NCBI GenBank assembly: GCA_013203665.1
Contig: JABMPU010000066.1
Coordinates: 1 to 64,000, forward strand
DNA from: Armatimonadota bacterium
GTDB lineage: Bacteria > Cloacimonadota > Cloacimonadia > Cloacimonadales > TCS61
Length of the DNA stretch: 64,000 nucleotides
Direction of reading: 5' to 3'
Part shown: positions 34,052 through 42,394 of the stretch, one piece after another
Layout of the letters: each line of letters starts with the position of its first letter
Position numbering within the stretch: position 1 is the first letter of the stretch
Translations under genes and position numbers: made by a program
Notes under the pieces: generated by a model
Seen by the model: only the letters and a program-made list of their open reading frames with translations
Told to the model about the DNA's origin: nothing
Databases searched by the model: none

Positions 34052-35690
34052 GATTCTGAAAGATTTAAAAAAAGGCATGTCGAAACTTGATTTCAAATTC
34101 GAGGATAATTTTTCAATCGAGGTTCCAAATATCGTTGAACATGGTGATTTTTCATCTAATATTGCTCTTTTGAATGCCAGAAAAAACAAAATGAAACCAC
34201 GCGATATGGCAGAAAAAATCGCAGATTATTTAATTCTTAAACGGGATTATAAATCCGTCGAAGTTGCCGGACCTGGTTTTATCAATATAAAATTGGCAAA
34301 TAATGTTTATCATAAAGGATTAATTCAAATCATAACCAAAAAGCATAAGTTTGGTTCTTCAAAATATGGAAAAAAGAGAAAGATATTATTGGAATTTGTG
34401 AGTGCAAATCCCACCGGTCCTTTAAATATTGTAAGTGCACGTGCTGCTGCTTATGGTGATTCACTGTATAGAATTATGAATTTTGTAGGATTTCAGGCAT
34501 TTAGAGAATTTTATATAAATGATGCCGGCAACCAGGTTGATATTTTAGCAGAATCGATTGAAATAAGATATCGAGAAATTCTTGGAGATGAAATAGAAGA
34601 ATTTCCCACTGAAGCATATCATGGAGAATACATCAAAGATCTGGCTGCAAGATTGTACACTTCGGAAGGTAAAAACCTCTTCTATCTGGCAGAAAAAGAC
34701 AGGCTGGAAAGAATGAAAAATTTTGCTCTTGAAGATATCCATCAATCCCAATTAGAAAGTTTAGAACGATTTGGAGTGAACTTTGAAAATTGGATGTCCG
34801 AAAAAAAATTACGGCAGGAAGGAATTTTAGAAGAAGCTCTAAGTTATCTTGCCGAAGCAAATTGCACTTACGAAAGCGACGATGCTGTCTGGTTTTCATC
34901 GACTAAATTTGGTGATGAAAAAGACCGTGTGCTCATTAAATCTGACGGTCATCCTACTTATCTTGTTCCGGATATTGCCTATCATATCACAAAATACCAG
35001 CGTGGATTCAGCATTATGATCGATGTTTTCGGACCAGACCATCATGCTCACGTTGCCAAACTTCGAGCTGCAATGCTGGCTCTCGATTATGACATTGAAA
35101 AACTCAAGGTTGTTTATTTGCAGCATATCACACTTTATTCCCACGGCGATAAAATTAAAATGTCGAAACGTGCCGGTAAGATCATAACGATGGATGACTT
35201 GATAGATGAAGTAGGTAAAGATGCTGCTCGTTTTTTCTTTATAAATAGGAAACCTACAGCTCACCTGGATTTTGATATGGAACTTGCCAAGAAGAAATCA
35301 AATGAAAATCCTGTTTATTATTGCCAGTATGCTCATGCAAGAATTTGCAGTATCCTCAAAAAAGCCAGAAAACAAAAAATAATTCTTAAAACATTTGATG
35401 TGAAAAACCTGAAAAAACTGAATAAAGAGGAAGAACTCACAATCATCAAGAAGCTTTTGGAGCTGCCTTCTATTTTGATTTCTGTGGCAGATAGCTTTGA
35501 GCCGCATCGTTTATCAGGATATGTTCAAGAACTTGCAGGTTTGTTCCATAAATATTATTCAAAATACAAAATAATTAATGAGAACAAAATAGAATTGAGC
35601 CAAAGCCGATTGTATCTAATAACTGCTATAAAAAATGTAATTTCAATTTCTCTGAATTTAATGGGAATTTCTGCTCCTGATAAGATGTAA
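34038..35690 (+). CDS. argS: Arginyl-tRNA synthetase with an altered HIGH motif
   Basis: This 550-residue class I synthetase has the N-terminal Add1 tRNA-binding domain (VEVAGPGFINIKLA), the catalytic fold with FVSANPTGPLNIVSARAAAYGD, REFYINDAGNQVDIL, FGPDHHAHVAKL and a good KMSKRAG (KIKMSKRAGKIITMDDL). The C-terminal anticodon helix bundle has YCQYAHARICSIL and LAGLFHKYYSKY. Where most ArgRS have PTGPLHxGHAR, this one has PTGPLNIVSAR, so both histidines of the ATP-binding HIGH motif are missing. I recall similar variants in other lineages. It is the only argS in the window and is otherwise intact, so it is likely functional. Confidence 0.92.
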   Translation: MLKAKILKDLKKGMSKLDFKFEDNFSIEVPNIVEHGDFSSNIALLNARKNKMKPRDMAEKIADYLILKRDYKSVEVAGPGFINIKLANNVYHKGLIQIITKKHKFGSSKYGKKRKILLEFVSANPTGPLNIVSARAAAYGDSLYRIMNFVGFQAFREFYINDAGNQVDILAESIEIRYREILGDEIEEFPTEAYHGEYIKDLAARLYTSEGKNLFYLAEKDRLERMKNFALEDIHQSQLESLERFGVNFENWMSEKKLRQEGILEEALSYLAEANCTYESDDAVWFSSTKFGDEKDRVLIKSDGHPTYLVPDIAYHITKYQRGFSIMIDVFGPDHHAHVAKLRAAMLALDYDIEKLKVVYLQHITLYSHGDKIKMSKRAGKIITMDDLIDEVGKDAARFFFINRKPTAHLDFDMELAKKKSNENPVYYCQYAHARICSILKKARKQKIILKTFDVKNLKKLNKEEELTIIKKLLELPSILISVADSFEPHRLSGYVQELAGLFHKYYSKYKIINENKIELSQSRLYLITAIKNVISISLNLMGISAPDKM

Positions 35691-35750
35691 TTTTATTTTC
35701 CGTTATTAATCTCTGAAATTGAAAACTTTATAAAATCGAGATAAGAAATT

Positions 35751-36251
35751 ATGAAAAAATTAATTGTATTATCAGATACTCATAAGAATCAAATCTTATT
35801 GAGGAGAGTTCTCTCAAACGAAGAAAATCTCACTCATATTTTTCATTTAGGAGATTTCTACGAAGACCTGGATAATAACTTTGATCTTATAGATGAAAAG
35901 GAAATTGTGAAAATTCCCGGTATTTTCCATTCAAAATATTTGGATAAAACTCTTCCAGCAATTCAATCTGCAAACATCTCAGGTTGGAATTTCCTGCTTA
36001 TTCATAACATCGAAGATTTAAAGGACATTCCCAATTCAACCGATTTCATTCTTTATGGTCACACCCATCAGTATAGTTTTGAAAAGAGAAATAATCTCTA
36101 TTTTCTAAATCCTGGTCATCTTAAAGAAAAAATTGAAAAGAATAGAAAAGCTTCGTATGTGATTATGAATATAACACCATCTCAGGTTGAATTTTTTTTC
36201 AAATACTTAGATGGTTCTGTATTTCATTCAGAAAAAATAAATCGTAATTAA
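35751..36251 (+). CDS. YfcE/MJ0936-type metallophosphoesterase
   Basis: This 166-residue calcineurin-like phosphoesterase has the metal motifs LSDTHKNQ, FHLGDFYED and LYGHTHQYSFE with a final LNPGHL. The usual GNxD/GNCD motif between the second and third blocks reads IPGIFHSKYLD, and the single-histidine block is LLIHNIEDL, so one ligand site is unusual. Members hydrolyse phosphodiesters or small phospho-compounds. It lies between argS and the moxR-bat operon with no strong promoter visible. Confidence 0.85.
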   Translation: MKKLIVLSDTHKNQILLRRVLSNEENLTHIFHLGDFYEDLDNNFDLIDEKEIVKIPGIFHSKYLDKTLPAIQSANISGWNFLLIHNIEDLKDIPNSTDFILYGHTHQYSFEKRNNLYFLNPGHLKEKIEKNRKASYVIMNITPSQVEFFFKYLDGSVFHSEKINRN

Positions 36252-36269
36252 ATATATTTTGGAGGAACA

Positions 36270-37256
36270 ATGACGATTGAAGAAATCAATCAAAAGGTCA
36301 TGGAAAAAAGCGAGATAATTGATAATATCAATGCTGAAATCAGTAAAGTGATTGTCGGTCAAAAATATATGATCAAAAGGATTTTGATAGGTTTAATAGC
36401 AGATGGTCACATTTTATTGGAAGGAGTTCCTGGTCTGGCAAAAACTCTTGCTGTGAGTACAGTTTCCAAAACCATCAAAGCCAGCTTTAAAAGACTGCAA
36501 TTTACTCCGGACCTGCTTCCAGCAGATTTGATTGGCACCTTGATTTATAATCAAAAAACCACTGAGTTCGTACCCAAAAAAGGACCGATTTTTGCCAATT
36601 TTATCCTGGCAGATGAAATCAACAGAGCACCAGCAAAAGTTCAATCTGCACTTTTGGAATCGATGCAGGAAAGGCAAGTAACTATTAGTGATACAACTTA
36701 TCCACTTCCAAAACCTTTTTTGGTAATGGCTACTCAGAATCCTATTGAACAAGAAGGAACTTATCCCCTTCCGGAAGCACAAGTAGACCGTTTCATGCTG
36801 AAACTGCTGATCGATTATCCATCGCGAGAAGAAGAACTGCAGATAATGGAAAGAATGGTTCCTAATGATGATATCTCGATAAAAGCTGTTATGAATCCAA
36901 AAGATATTTTGGAAATTAGAAAAACTGTAAAAGATATTCATATGGAAACAAAAATTAAAGATTATATTTTGGATCTTGTTTTTGCCACCAGAGAGCCAGT
37001 AAAATTCAAGAATTTAAAAGAGCTTTCAGATTTGATCGATTATGGTGCTTCTCCAAGAGCATCGATCTATCTTGCACAAGCAGCAAAAGCTCATGCTTTT
37101 TTAGAACATCGCGGATACGTAACTCCGGATGATATTAAAGCAATCGGCAAAGATATTTTACGACATCGCATCATTCTTACGTATGAAGCTGAAGCTGAGC
37201 AAATAACTCAGGAAGATATTGTGAACAGACTTTTTGATGAGATTGAAGTACCGTAA
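36270..37256 (+). CDS. moxR: MoxR-family AAA+ ATPase
   Basis: This 328-residue MoxR chaperone-like ATPase has Walker A ILLEGVPGLAKTLA, the pore/insert segment LQFTPDLLPADLIGT, Walker B FILADEINRAPAKVQSALLESMQE, sensor VMATQNPIEQEGTYPLPEAQVDRFM and C-terminal lid GASPRASIYLAQAAKAHA. GGAGGAACA is the ribosome site. It is the first gene of a MoxR-DUF58-Bat operon, where such ATPases work with von Willebrand A proteins at the envelope. Confidence 0.95.
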   Translation: MTIEEINQKVMEKSEIIDNINAEISKVIVGQKYMIKRILIGLIADGHILLEGVPGLAKTLAVSTVSKTIKASFKRLQFTPDLLPADLIGTLIYNQKTTEFVPKKGPIFANFILADEINRAPAKVQSALLESMQERQVTISDTTYPLPKPFLVMATQNPIEQEGTYPLPEAQVDRFMLKLLIDYPSREEELQIMERMVPNDDISIKAVMNPKDILEIRKTVKDIHMETKIKDYILDLVFATREPVKFKNLKELSDLIDYGASPRASIYLAQAAKAHAFLEHRGYVTPDDIKAIGKDILRHRIILTYEAEAEQITQEDIVNRLFDEIEVP

Positions 37257-37431
37257 AAGATTGAAAATTGAATATTGAATATTGAAAAAATGAAGAGTCA
37301 AAAGATGAATGTTCTTCCGTCTAATCCGGCTTTAATCGCCTTGAGAGATTAGACGGAAACGACGAGTCGAGACAAATTCTTTAGAATCTCGAGTCGTTGT
37401 CGCAAGCTTCTTACGACTCGAAAATAATTTC
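37257..37431. repeat. Heptamer array and two inverted repeats between moxR and the DUF58 gene
   Basis: TTGAATA repeats (TTGAATATTGAATATTG) are followed by TTCCGTCTAATC...GATTAGACGGAA (12-bp stem, 20-nt loop) and an imperfect CGAGTCGAGA/TCTCGAGTCG pair. There is no coding. Confidence 0.6.
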
Positions 37432-38322
37432 ATGGTTAAAAAAATGGAAACAGCAGAGATAATTAAAAGAATTCGCAAAATCGAAATCACAACTCGTAAC
37501 CTTGTGAACGAACTATTTTCAGGCGAATATCACAGCCTTTTCAAAGGGCAAGGATTGGAATTCTCCGAAGTTCGTGCCTATCAGGAAGGAGACAGTTTTC
37601 GTCAGATTGACTGGAATGTAACAGCCAGACACGGATATCCTTTTATCAAGAAATTCGAGGAAACGCGTGAATTGAATGTGATGTTCCTTGTTGATTGCAG
37701 CGCCTCTACCCTATTTGGAACAAAAAGTTTCCTGAAATCAGAATTCATCACGGAAATCACTGCAGTGCTTTCTTTTTCCGCAATTTCAAATAACGATAAA
37801 GTAGGTTGTCTTCTTTTCACAGATGAAGTCGAAAAATTCATCCCTCCCAGAAAAGGGAAAAAACACGCCTTAAGAATTTTACGCGATATTTTATATTTTG
37901 ATCCTAAAAGTAAAAAAACAAATATCAAAATCGCAGTTGAATATATTTATCGTTTGATAAAGAAGAGAAGTATAATTTTTGTGATTTCAGATTTCCTGGA
38001 TAAAGATTATGATGACAGCTTGAAACTGCTGGCAAAAAAACATGATGTGATTGCACTTCGGATAATTGATAAATCCGAAACTGAAATGCCTGATGCAGGT
38101 CTGCTTCTTCTTAGAGATCCAGAATCAGATGAGATATTAACTATAAATTCTTCAAATAAAAATTTTAGAGAAAAGTACAAAAATGCTATTCTTAAATTAG
38201 AAAATGAAATGGCTGTTAGATTCAGAAAAATGAAAATCGATTTGATAACTTTGAGGACTGATAAACCTTATGCACCTGAATTGATGAAGTTTTTTAAATT
38301 AAGAATAAAAATGAAAAGGTAA
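37432..38322 (+). CDS. DUF58-domain protein of the MoxR/Bat operon
   Basis: This 296-residue soluble protein has the DUF58 core LVNELFSGEYHSLFKGQGLEFSEVRAY and the hallmark DSFRQIDWNVTARHG, followed by a von Willebrand A-like part MFLVDCSASTLFGT and VGCLLFTDEVEKFIPPRKG. DUF58 proteins accompany MoxR ATPases and Bat proteins. Two ATGs four codons apart (37432, 37444) are possible starts, and neither has a clear ribosome site. The stop at 38320 abuts a 58-bp repeat. Confidence 0.92.
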   Translation: MVKKMETAEIIKRIRKIEITTRNLVNELFSGEYHSLFKGQGLEFSEVRAYQEGDSFRQIDWNVTARHGYPFIKKFEETRELNVMFLVDCSASTLFGTKSFLKSEFITEITAVLSFSAISNNDKVGCLLFTDEVEKFIPPRKGKKHALRILRDILYFDPKSKKTNIKIAVEYIYRLIKKRSIIFVISDFLDKDYDDSLKLLAKKHDVIALRIIDKSETEMPDAGLLLLRDPESDEILTINSSNKNFREKYKNAILKLENEMAVRFRKMKIDLITLRTDKPYAPELMKFFKLRIKMKR

Positions 38323-38323
38323 T

Positions 38324-38381
38324 GTAACATAAACCTCCGGTTTGTGAAAAAAAAGATCTCAAAGCAGAGCTATGAGTTACA
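38324..38381. repeat. 58-bp structured intergenic repeat, copy 2
   Basis: It begins GTAACATAAACCTCCGGTTT and ends AGAGCTATGAGTTACA. It is equal in length to the copy at 5991. It fills the gap between the DUF58 stop and the next gene's ATG at 38383 exactly. Confidence 0.7.
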
Positions 38382-38382
38382 A

Positions 38383-39312
38383 ATGAAAAAAAGTTTTTTT
38401 ATTATATTGATTCTAATTCCAATATTATCATTCTCGCAGAGTTTGGAATACAAACTTGATAAACCTAATAATCTTTTTATTGGCACACCTTTTCATATTT
38501 TAGTCGAGATTGCATCAGATCCTGAAGACAGCATTTTTACACCTGAAATTGATACTCTAAATGTTTTTATTTTGAAAAATGTAGTTTCAAGTGAAACAAT
38601 GTCTGATGATATAAAAACCACGTATCTTGATTTTACTTTTCAAACTTTTGATACTGGAGAATTTACTTTCCCCGAATTAGAATTTGCTGTTAAATCCAAT
38701 GATAGTCTTTCTTTTCTAAGAACTTCAGCATTCATTTTGAATGTTAAATCCGTCATTTCAGATACAACTCAAACAATTAAAGATATTGCAAAACCGGTTT
38801 CTGTAAATTTCGGGTTTTTTGATTTTTTTGTACCGATTATTATAATTTTTATCTTGATTGTTATTATCATTTATCTCAGAAAAATATTGCGAAAAAAACC
38901 GGAACAGCAAACGGAACAGGAATTTATCGACAAAAGACCAACTTATATAATTGCCCTGGAAATGCTGAATAATCTAAAAAAACGTGAACTTCTTAAGACG
39001 GGTGAATTCCTGATTTTTTATTTCCATCTTTCTTATATTACGCGGTTTTTCATTGAAAGATATTATCAAATAAATGCAGTGGAAATGACAACAAGCGAAA
39101 TCAGAGAAAAACTGCAACTCGATAATTTCAAAGAAAAATCAAAAATCATGAATTTCCTGAATTTTGCAGATAAAGTAAAATTTGCCAAATTCATCCCAAC
39201 TTTGAAGGAATCCGGAAATTCATTTGATTGGCTGGGAAATTATTTGAAGTCGTTTGAAAGTATTAGCAACAAACAAAACAAACAAGACGAACAGAAAAGG
39301 GTTCCTAAATGA
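38383..39312 (+). CDS. Membrane protein of the Bat operon (BatD-like N-terminal domain, one transmembrane helix)
   Basis: This 309-residue protein starts MKKSFFIILILIPILSFSQS, a signal peptide. The 13 extra track residues come from the repeat. A periplasmic beta-sandwich of about 130 residues (YKLDKPNNLFIGTPFHILVEI) resembles the start of BatD-type proteins. It is followed by a transmembrane helix (FFVPIIIIFILIVIIIYL) and a helical cytosolic domain (ALEMLNNLKKRELLKTGEFLIFYFHLSYITRFF), as in DUF4381-like proteins encoded between DUF58 and BatA genes. The last residues (SNKQNKQDEQKRVPK) come from AACAAA-rich repeat-like DNA. Its role is inferred from the operon. Confidence 0.7.
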   Translation: MKKSFFIILILIPILSFSQSLEYKLDKPNNLFIGTPFHILVEIASDPEDSIFTPEIDTLNVFILKNVVSSETMSDDIKTTYLDFTFQTFDTGEFTFPELEFAVKSNDSLSFLRTSAFILNVKSVISDTTQTIKDIAKPVSVNFGFFDFFVPIIIIFILIVIIIYLRKILRKKPEQQTEQEFIDKRPTYIIALEMLNNLKKRELLKTGEFLIFYFHLSYITRFFIERYYQINAVEMTTSEIREKLQLDNFKEKSKIMNFLNFADKVKFAKFIPTLKESGNSFDWLGNYLKSFESISNKQNKQDEQKRVPK

Positions 39313-39360
39313 TTAGTAATTTTGTTCGTAATTGTTCGTTGTTAAATAGGATTTTAAAAA

Positions 39361-40350
39361 ATGCTTGAATTCGTCTCTCCTAACTGGTTTTGGGGATTGT
39401 TGATTTTAATTCCGATTGTTGTTTATCATCTTTTTTATAAACAAAAAAAACAGGTTTATCTTGTTCACAGTAGAATCGATCTGATAAAAGAAATTGTCAA
39501 ACGAAGTAGCTGGTTAAGATATCTTTCATTGCTTCTAAGATGCATAATTATCATACTTTTGATTTTCGCATTAGCCAGACCTCGTTTATCTCATAAACGC
39601 AAAGAAATTATTGGAAAAGGTATCGATATTATTTTAGCTATCGACGTGAGCGGAAGTATGAGAGCAGTTGATTTCAAGCCAATCAATCGTTTGGAAGCAT
39701 CCAAAAAAGTTGCTATCGATTTCATCGAAAAAAGAAGAAATGACCGCATCGGATTAATCATCTTTTCGGAAAATGCATTCACTCAATGTCCGCTTACATT
39801 AGATTATAATATCTTGATGCAAATTATGGAAAAAGCGGAAATAAACGAACAGGCAAATGGAACAGCAATTGGCATGGGACTGGCAACTTCTGTAGCTCGG
39901 TTAAAAGATTCCGAAGCAAAATCTAAAGTTATAATTTTAATAACTGACGGACGAAATAATACAGGAGAGATCGATCCGTTCACTGCTGCAGATTTGGCTG
40001 CTACTTTTGGAATTAAAGTTTATCCGATTGGAGTTGGATGTATAGGGTTGGTCGATTATCCAATGCAAACTGCATTCGGCATCAGATATCAAAAAGTTAA
40101 GATTGAAATGGATATGGAATCGCTAAATAAAATTGCTGAAATAACCGGCACAGAAAGAGCGCGACGAGCCACTAATACAGAAGAATTACAGGCTATCATC
40201 GAACTCATCGATCAAATGGAAAAATCTGAAATTAAAGAATTTAATTATTTCGAATATGATGAATTGTTCCCCAGATTTCTTTTTGCAGCTTTCATATTTG
40301 CTTTGATTGAGTTCACATTTACAGTGATTTTAAGAAGAGAAATCCCGTGA
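39361..40350 (+). CDS. batA: BatA-like von Willebrand factor A membrane protein
   Basis: The 329-residue protein has an N-terminal aerotolerance-type hairpin (FVSPNWFWGLLILIPIVVYHLFY and YLSLLLRCIIIILLIFALARPRLS) and a vWA domain with the MIDAS motif ILAIDVSGSMRAVDF, NDRIGLIIFSENAFTQCPL, and VIILITDGRNNTGEIDP. A C-terminal transmembrane helix follows (FLFAAFIFALIEFTFTVIL). It sits in the canonical order before batB. Bat proteins protect the envelope or contribute to stress tolerance in Bacteroides and Leptospira. Confidence 0.92.
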   Translation: MLEFVSPNWFWGLLILIPIVVYHLFYKQKKQVYLVHSRIDLIKEIVKRSSWLRYLSLLLRCIIIILLIFALARPRLSHKRKEIIGKGIDIILAIDVSGSMRAVDFKPINRLEASKKVAIDFIEKRRNDRIGLIIFSENAFTQCPLTLDYNILMQIMEKAEINEQANGTAIGMGLATSVARLKDSEAKSKVIILITDGRNNTGEIDPFTAADLAATFGIKVYPIGVGCIGLVDYPMQTAFGIRYQKVKIEMDMESLNKIAEITGTERARRATNTEELQAIIELIDQMEKSEIKEFNYFEYDELFPRFLFAAFIFALIEFTFTVILRREIP

Positions 40351-40520
40351 TGAAAAAGAATAGAACACGGATGACACGGATCTTACGGATTAACACAGAT
40401 GAAATTGACAGGATAAACAGGATTGACAGGAAAAAAAACTTTGAGTCTTTGTGTCTTTGTGTTGAATTTGTCAGTGTTAGTCAGTGAAAGTCTGTGGCAT
40501 AAAAAAATGTTTGAGGTTTC
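40351..40520. repeat. Long dispersed intergenic repeat, copy 1
   Basis: It begins AGAACACGGATGACACGGAT and runs through AAATTGACAGGATAAACAGG, then CTTTGTGTCTTTGTG. The first 75 bp or so recur inverted at 49090-49155. It separates batA and batB and is non-coding. Confidence 0.65.
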
Positions 40521-41534
40521 ATGAAATTCGGTAATCCATATTTATTAATATTTTTAATCTTGATTCCTGTATTTATTACTTTTATTGGAATCTCAAAAGT
40601 TCGCAGAAAGAGAAACTTTAATAAATTTGCTGAGCCCAGATTTTATGATTTTTTTCTCCAGGAATTTTCTGCTTTTCACTGGTCATTAAAAAATGTTATT
40701 TTTACAGTTGCAATTTTCTTCCTTATCATTGCACTTGCCAGACCGAAATGGAATAAAGAAGTACAAATAGTCAAAAAAGAGGGAATCGATATCGTGGTGT
40801 GCATCGATGTTTCCAAAAGTATGGATGCACAGGATATCAAACCAAGCCGCATCGAACGAGCAAAAGACCAGATTTCACTTTTTATCGATCAGCTGAAAGG
40901 AGACAGAATTGCCATTATTGCTTTCGCAGGAAAAAGTTTTGTGCAATGTCCTTTAACCGATGATTACGGAGCTGCGAAATTATTTTTAAATTTATTAGAT
41001 ACGGAAACTGTTGCCAGTTATGGAACAGATATTGGTGGAGCTCTTAATATGGCTCTTGATCTATTCAAAGGAAAAGAGAAACACAAAGTAATTGTCATGG
41101 TGAGTGATGGTGAAGATTTGGAAAACAACTCCATTTCTGTTGCAGAAGAGTCATCAAAAAAAGGTGCAATCATCTATACAATGGGAATCGGTTCACCCGA
41201 AGGAAGCACAATTCCAATTGAAGATTCTTCCGGAAATATAGTTTATGCAAAAAATGACAAAGGCGATATTATTTTCACTCGATTGGATATAAACACACTT
41301 TCTCAAATTGCCAAAAAAGGAAAAGGAAGATTCTTTCCAATCACACCTCAGCAAGCAGAAATTTTTGAAATCCTAAAAAACATTAATTCAATTGAAAAGA
41401 AGAAATTTGATAGCAGAGAATTCATCCGGTATAAAGAGCAGTATAAATATTTTGTTGTAATTGCATTAATTTTGCTTTTTATCGAATCTCTGATAATTTA
41501 TAAGAAGAAAACCAATTTTAAGAGAGTGATTTGA
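40521..41534 (+). CDS. batB: BatB-like von Willebrand factor A membrane protein
   Basis: This 337-residue paralogue of BatA has the same plan: hydrophobic hairpin (PYLLIFLILIPVFITFIGI; LKNVIFTVAIFFLIIALARPKWN), vWA MIDAS VVCIDVSKSMDAQDI, GDRIAIIAFAGKSFVQCPLTDDYGAAKLFL, VMVSDGEDLENN, and a C-terminal helix (YFVVIALILLFIESLIIYKK). MIDAS residues are complete. A repeat insert of about 170 bp separates it from batA. Confidence 0.92.
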   Translation: MKFGNPYLLIFLILIPVFITFIGISKVRRKRNFNKFAEPRFYDFFLQEFSAFHWSLKNVIFTVAIFFLIIALARPKWNKEVQIVKKEGIDIVVCIDVSKSMDAQDIKPSRIERAKDQISLFIDQLKGDRIAIIAFAGKSFVQCPLTDDYGAAKLFLNLLDTETVASYGTDIGGALNMALDLFKGKEKHKVIVMVSDGEDLENNSISVAEESSKKGAIIYTMGIGSPEGSTIPIEDSSGNIVYAKNDKGDIIFTRLDINTLSQIAKKGKGRFFPITPQQAEIFEILKNINSIEKKKFDSREFIRYKEQYKYFVVIALILLFIESLIIYKKKTNFKRVI

Positions 41535-41601
41535 TGGTTGAATCAGTTGAATTGGGTATAAAAGAAAAAAATATTTTCGTGTGTTTCGTGGGCTAAGAAT
41601 T

Positions 41602-42342
41602 ATGAAAAATTTATTCATTTTATTATTTATATTGATCAGTTTTAGTTTGTTTGCTGAAGTATTAAATTATGATAAAGTTATTACAAACTTAAAAGGTATC
41701 AAAGAATTCGAAAAAGAGAATTTTACAGAATCTGAAAAGGAATTTAGTAAAAACTCTATTAACCATCCCAGAGATGGAAGACTTCATTTTAATCTGGGAA
41801 ATTCTCATTACAAAAACGGAAAATTAGAGGATGCTGAAAATGACTATAACCTGGCTCTTAAAGACAAAGATTTTACTAATAAATCATCTGTTTATCATAA
41901 CCTGGGAAATGTGAAATTCCAACAGCAGGATTACAAAAATGCTATAAATCATTATAGAAATTCCTTGATTGAAAACCCTGAGAACAATGATGCTCGCTTT
42001 AATTATGAACTTACAGCTCGAATGCTGGAACGTCAACAGCAACAGCAGCAGCAACAACAGGAAAATCAGCAAGACCAGAAAAACCAGGAGAAAAACGAAG
42101 AACAGCAAAATCAGCAACAGGATCAAAAAGAAAAGCAGGAACAACAAGATAAAAAACAAGAACAAAAGGAAGAGCAGAAAGAAAATCAGGAGCAAAAAAA
42201 ACAACAGCAAATGAAAAAAGACCAGAAAAAAGAAGATGCTGAAAAAATGCTGAATGCACTTCTTGCTAAAGAAAAAGAAGAAATGAAAAAAGAAAAAATG
42301 AAAATGAACGTTGACAAAGCAAAGAAAGGTAAATATTGGTAG
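41602..42342 (+). CDS. batC: BatC-like TPR protein with glutamine/lysine-rich tail
   Basis: This 246-residue exported protein has the signal peptide MKNLFILLFILISFSLFAEV; the track start at 41581 adds seven residues. Two to three TPR units follow (HFNLGNSHYKNGKLEDAENDYNLAL; VYHNLGNVKFQQQDYKNAINHYRNSL). The last 110 residues are a low-complexity Q/K/E stretch (RQQQQQQQQQENQQDQ...) likely to be extended or coiled. The tail has polyglutamine runs encoded by CAG/CAA mixtures. The antisense ORFs over this tail in the track are composition artefacts. Confidence 0.88.
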   Translation: MKNLFILLFILISFSLFAEVLNYDKVITNLKGIKEFEKENFTESEKEFSKNSINHPRDGRLHFNLGNSHYKNGKLEDAENDYNLALKDKDFTNKSSVYHNLGNVKFQQQDYKNAINHYRNSLIENPENNDARFNYELTARMLERQQQQQQQQQENQQDQKNQEKNEEQQNQQQDQKEKQEQQDKKQEQKEEQKENQEQKKQQQMKKDQKKEDAEKMLNALLAKEKEEMKKEKMKMNVDKAKKGKYW

Positions 42343-42394
42343 AATGATTGAACTTACTAAGTTTCTGAGGCTTGGAAAGTTGTTTGAGAAATAT

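Noticed and set aside
36414-36941. 175-codon minus-strand ORF
   Set aside because: It lies antisense to moxR and has no start signal or recognisable domain.
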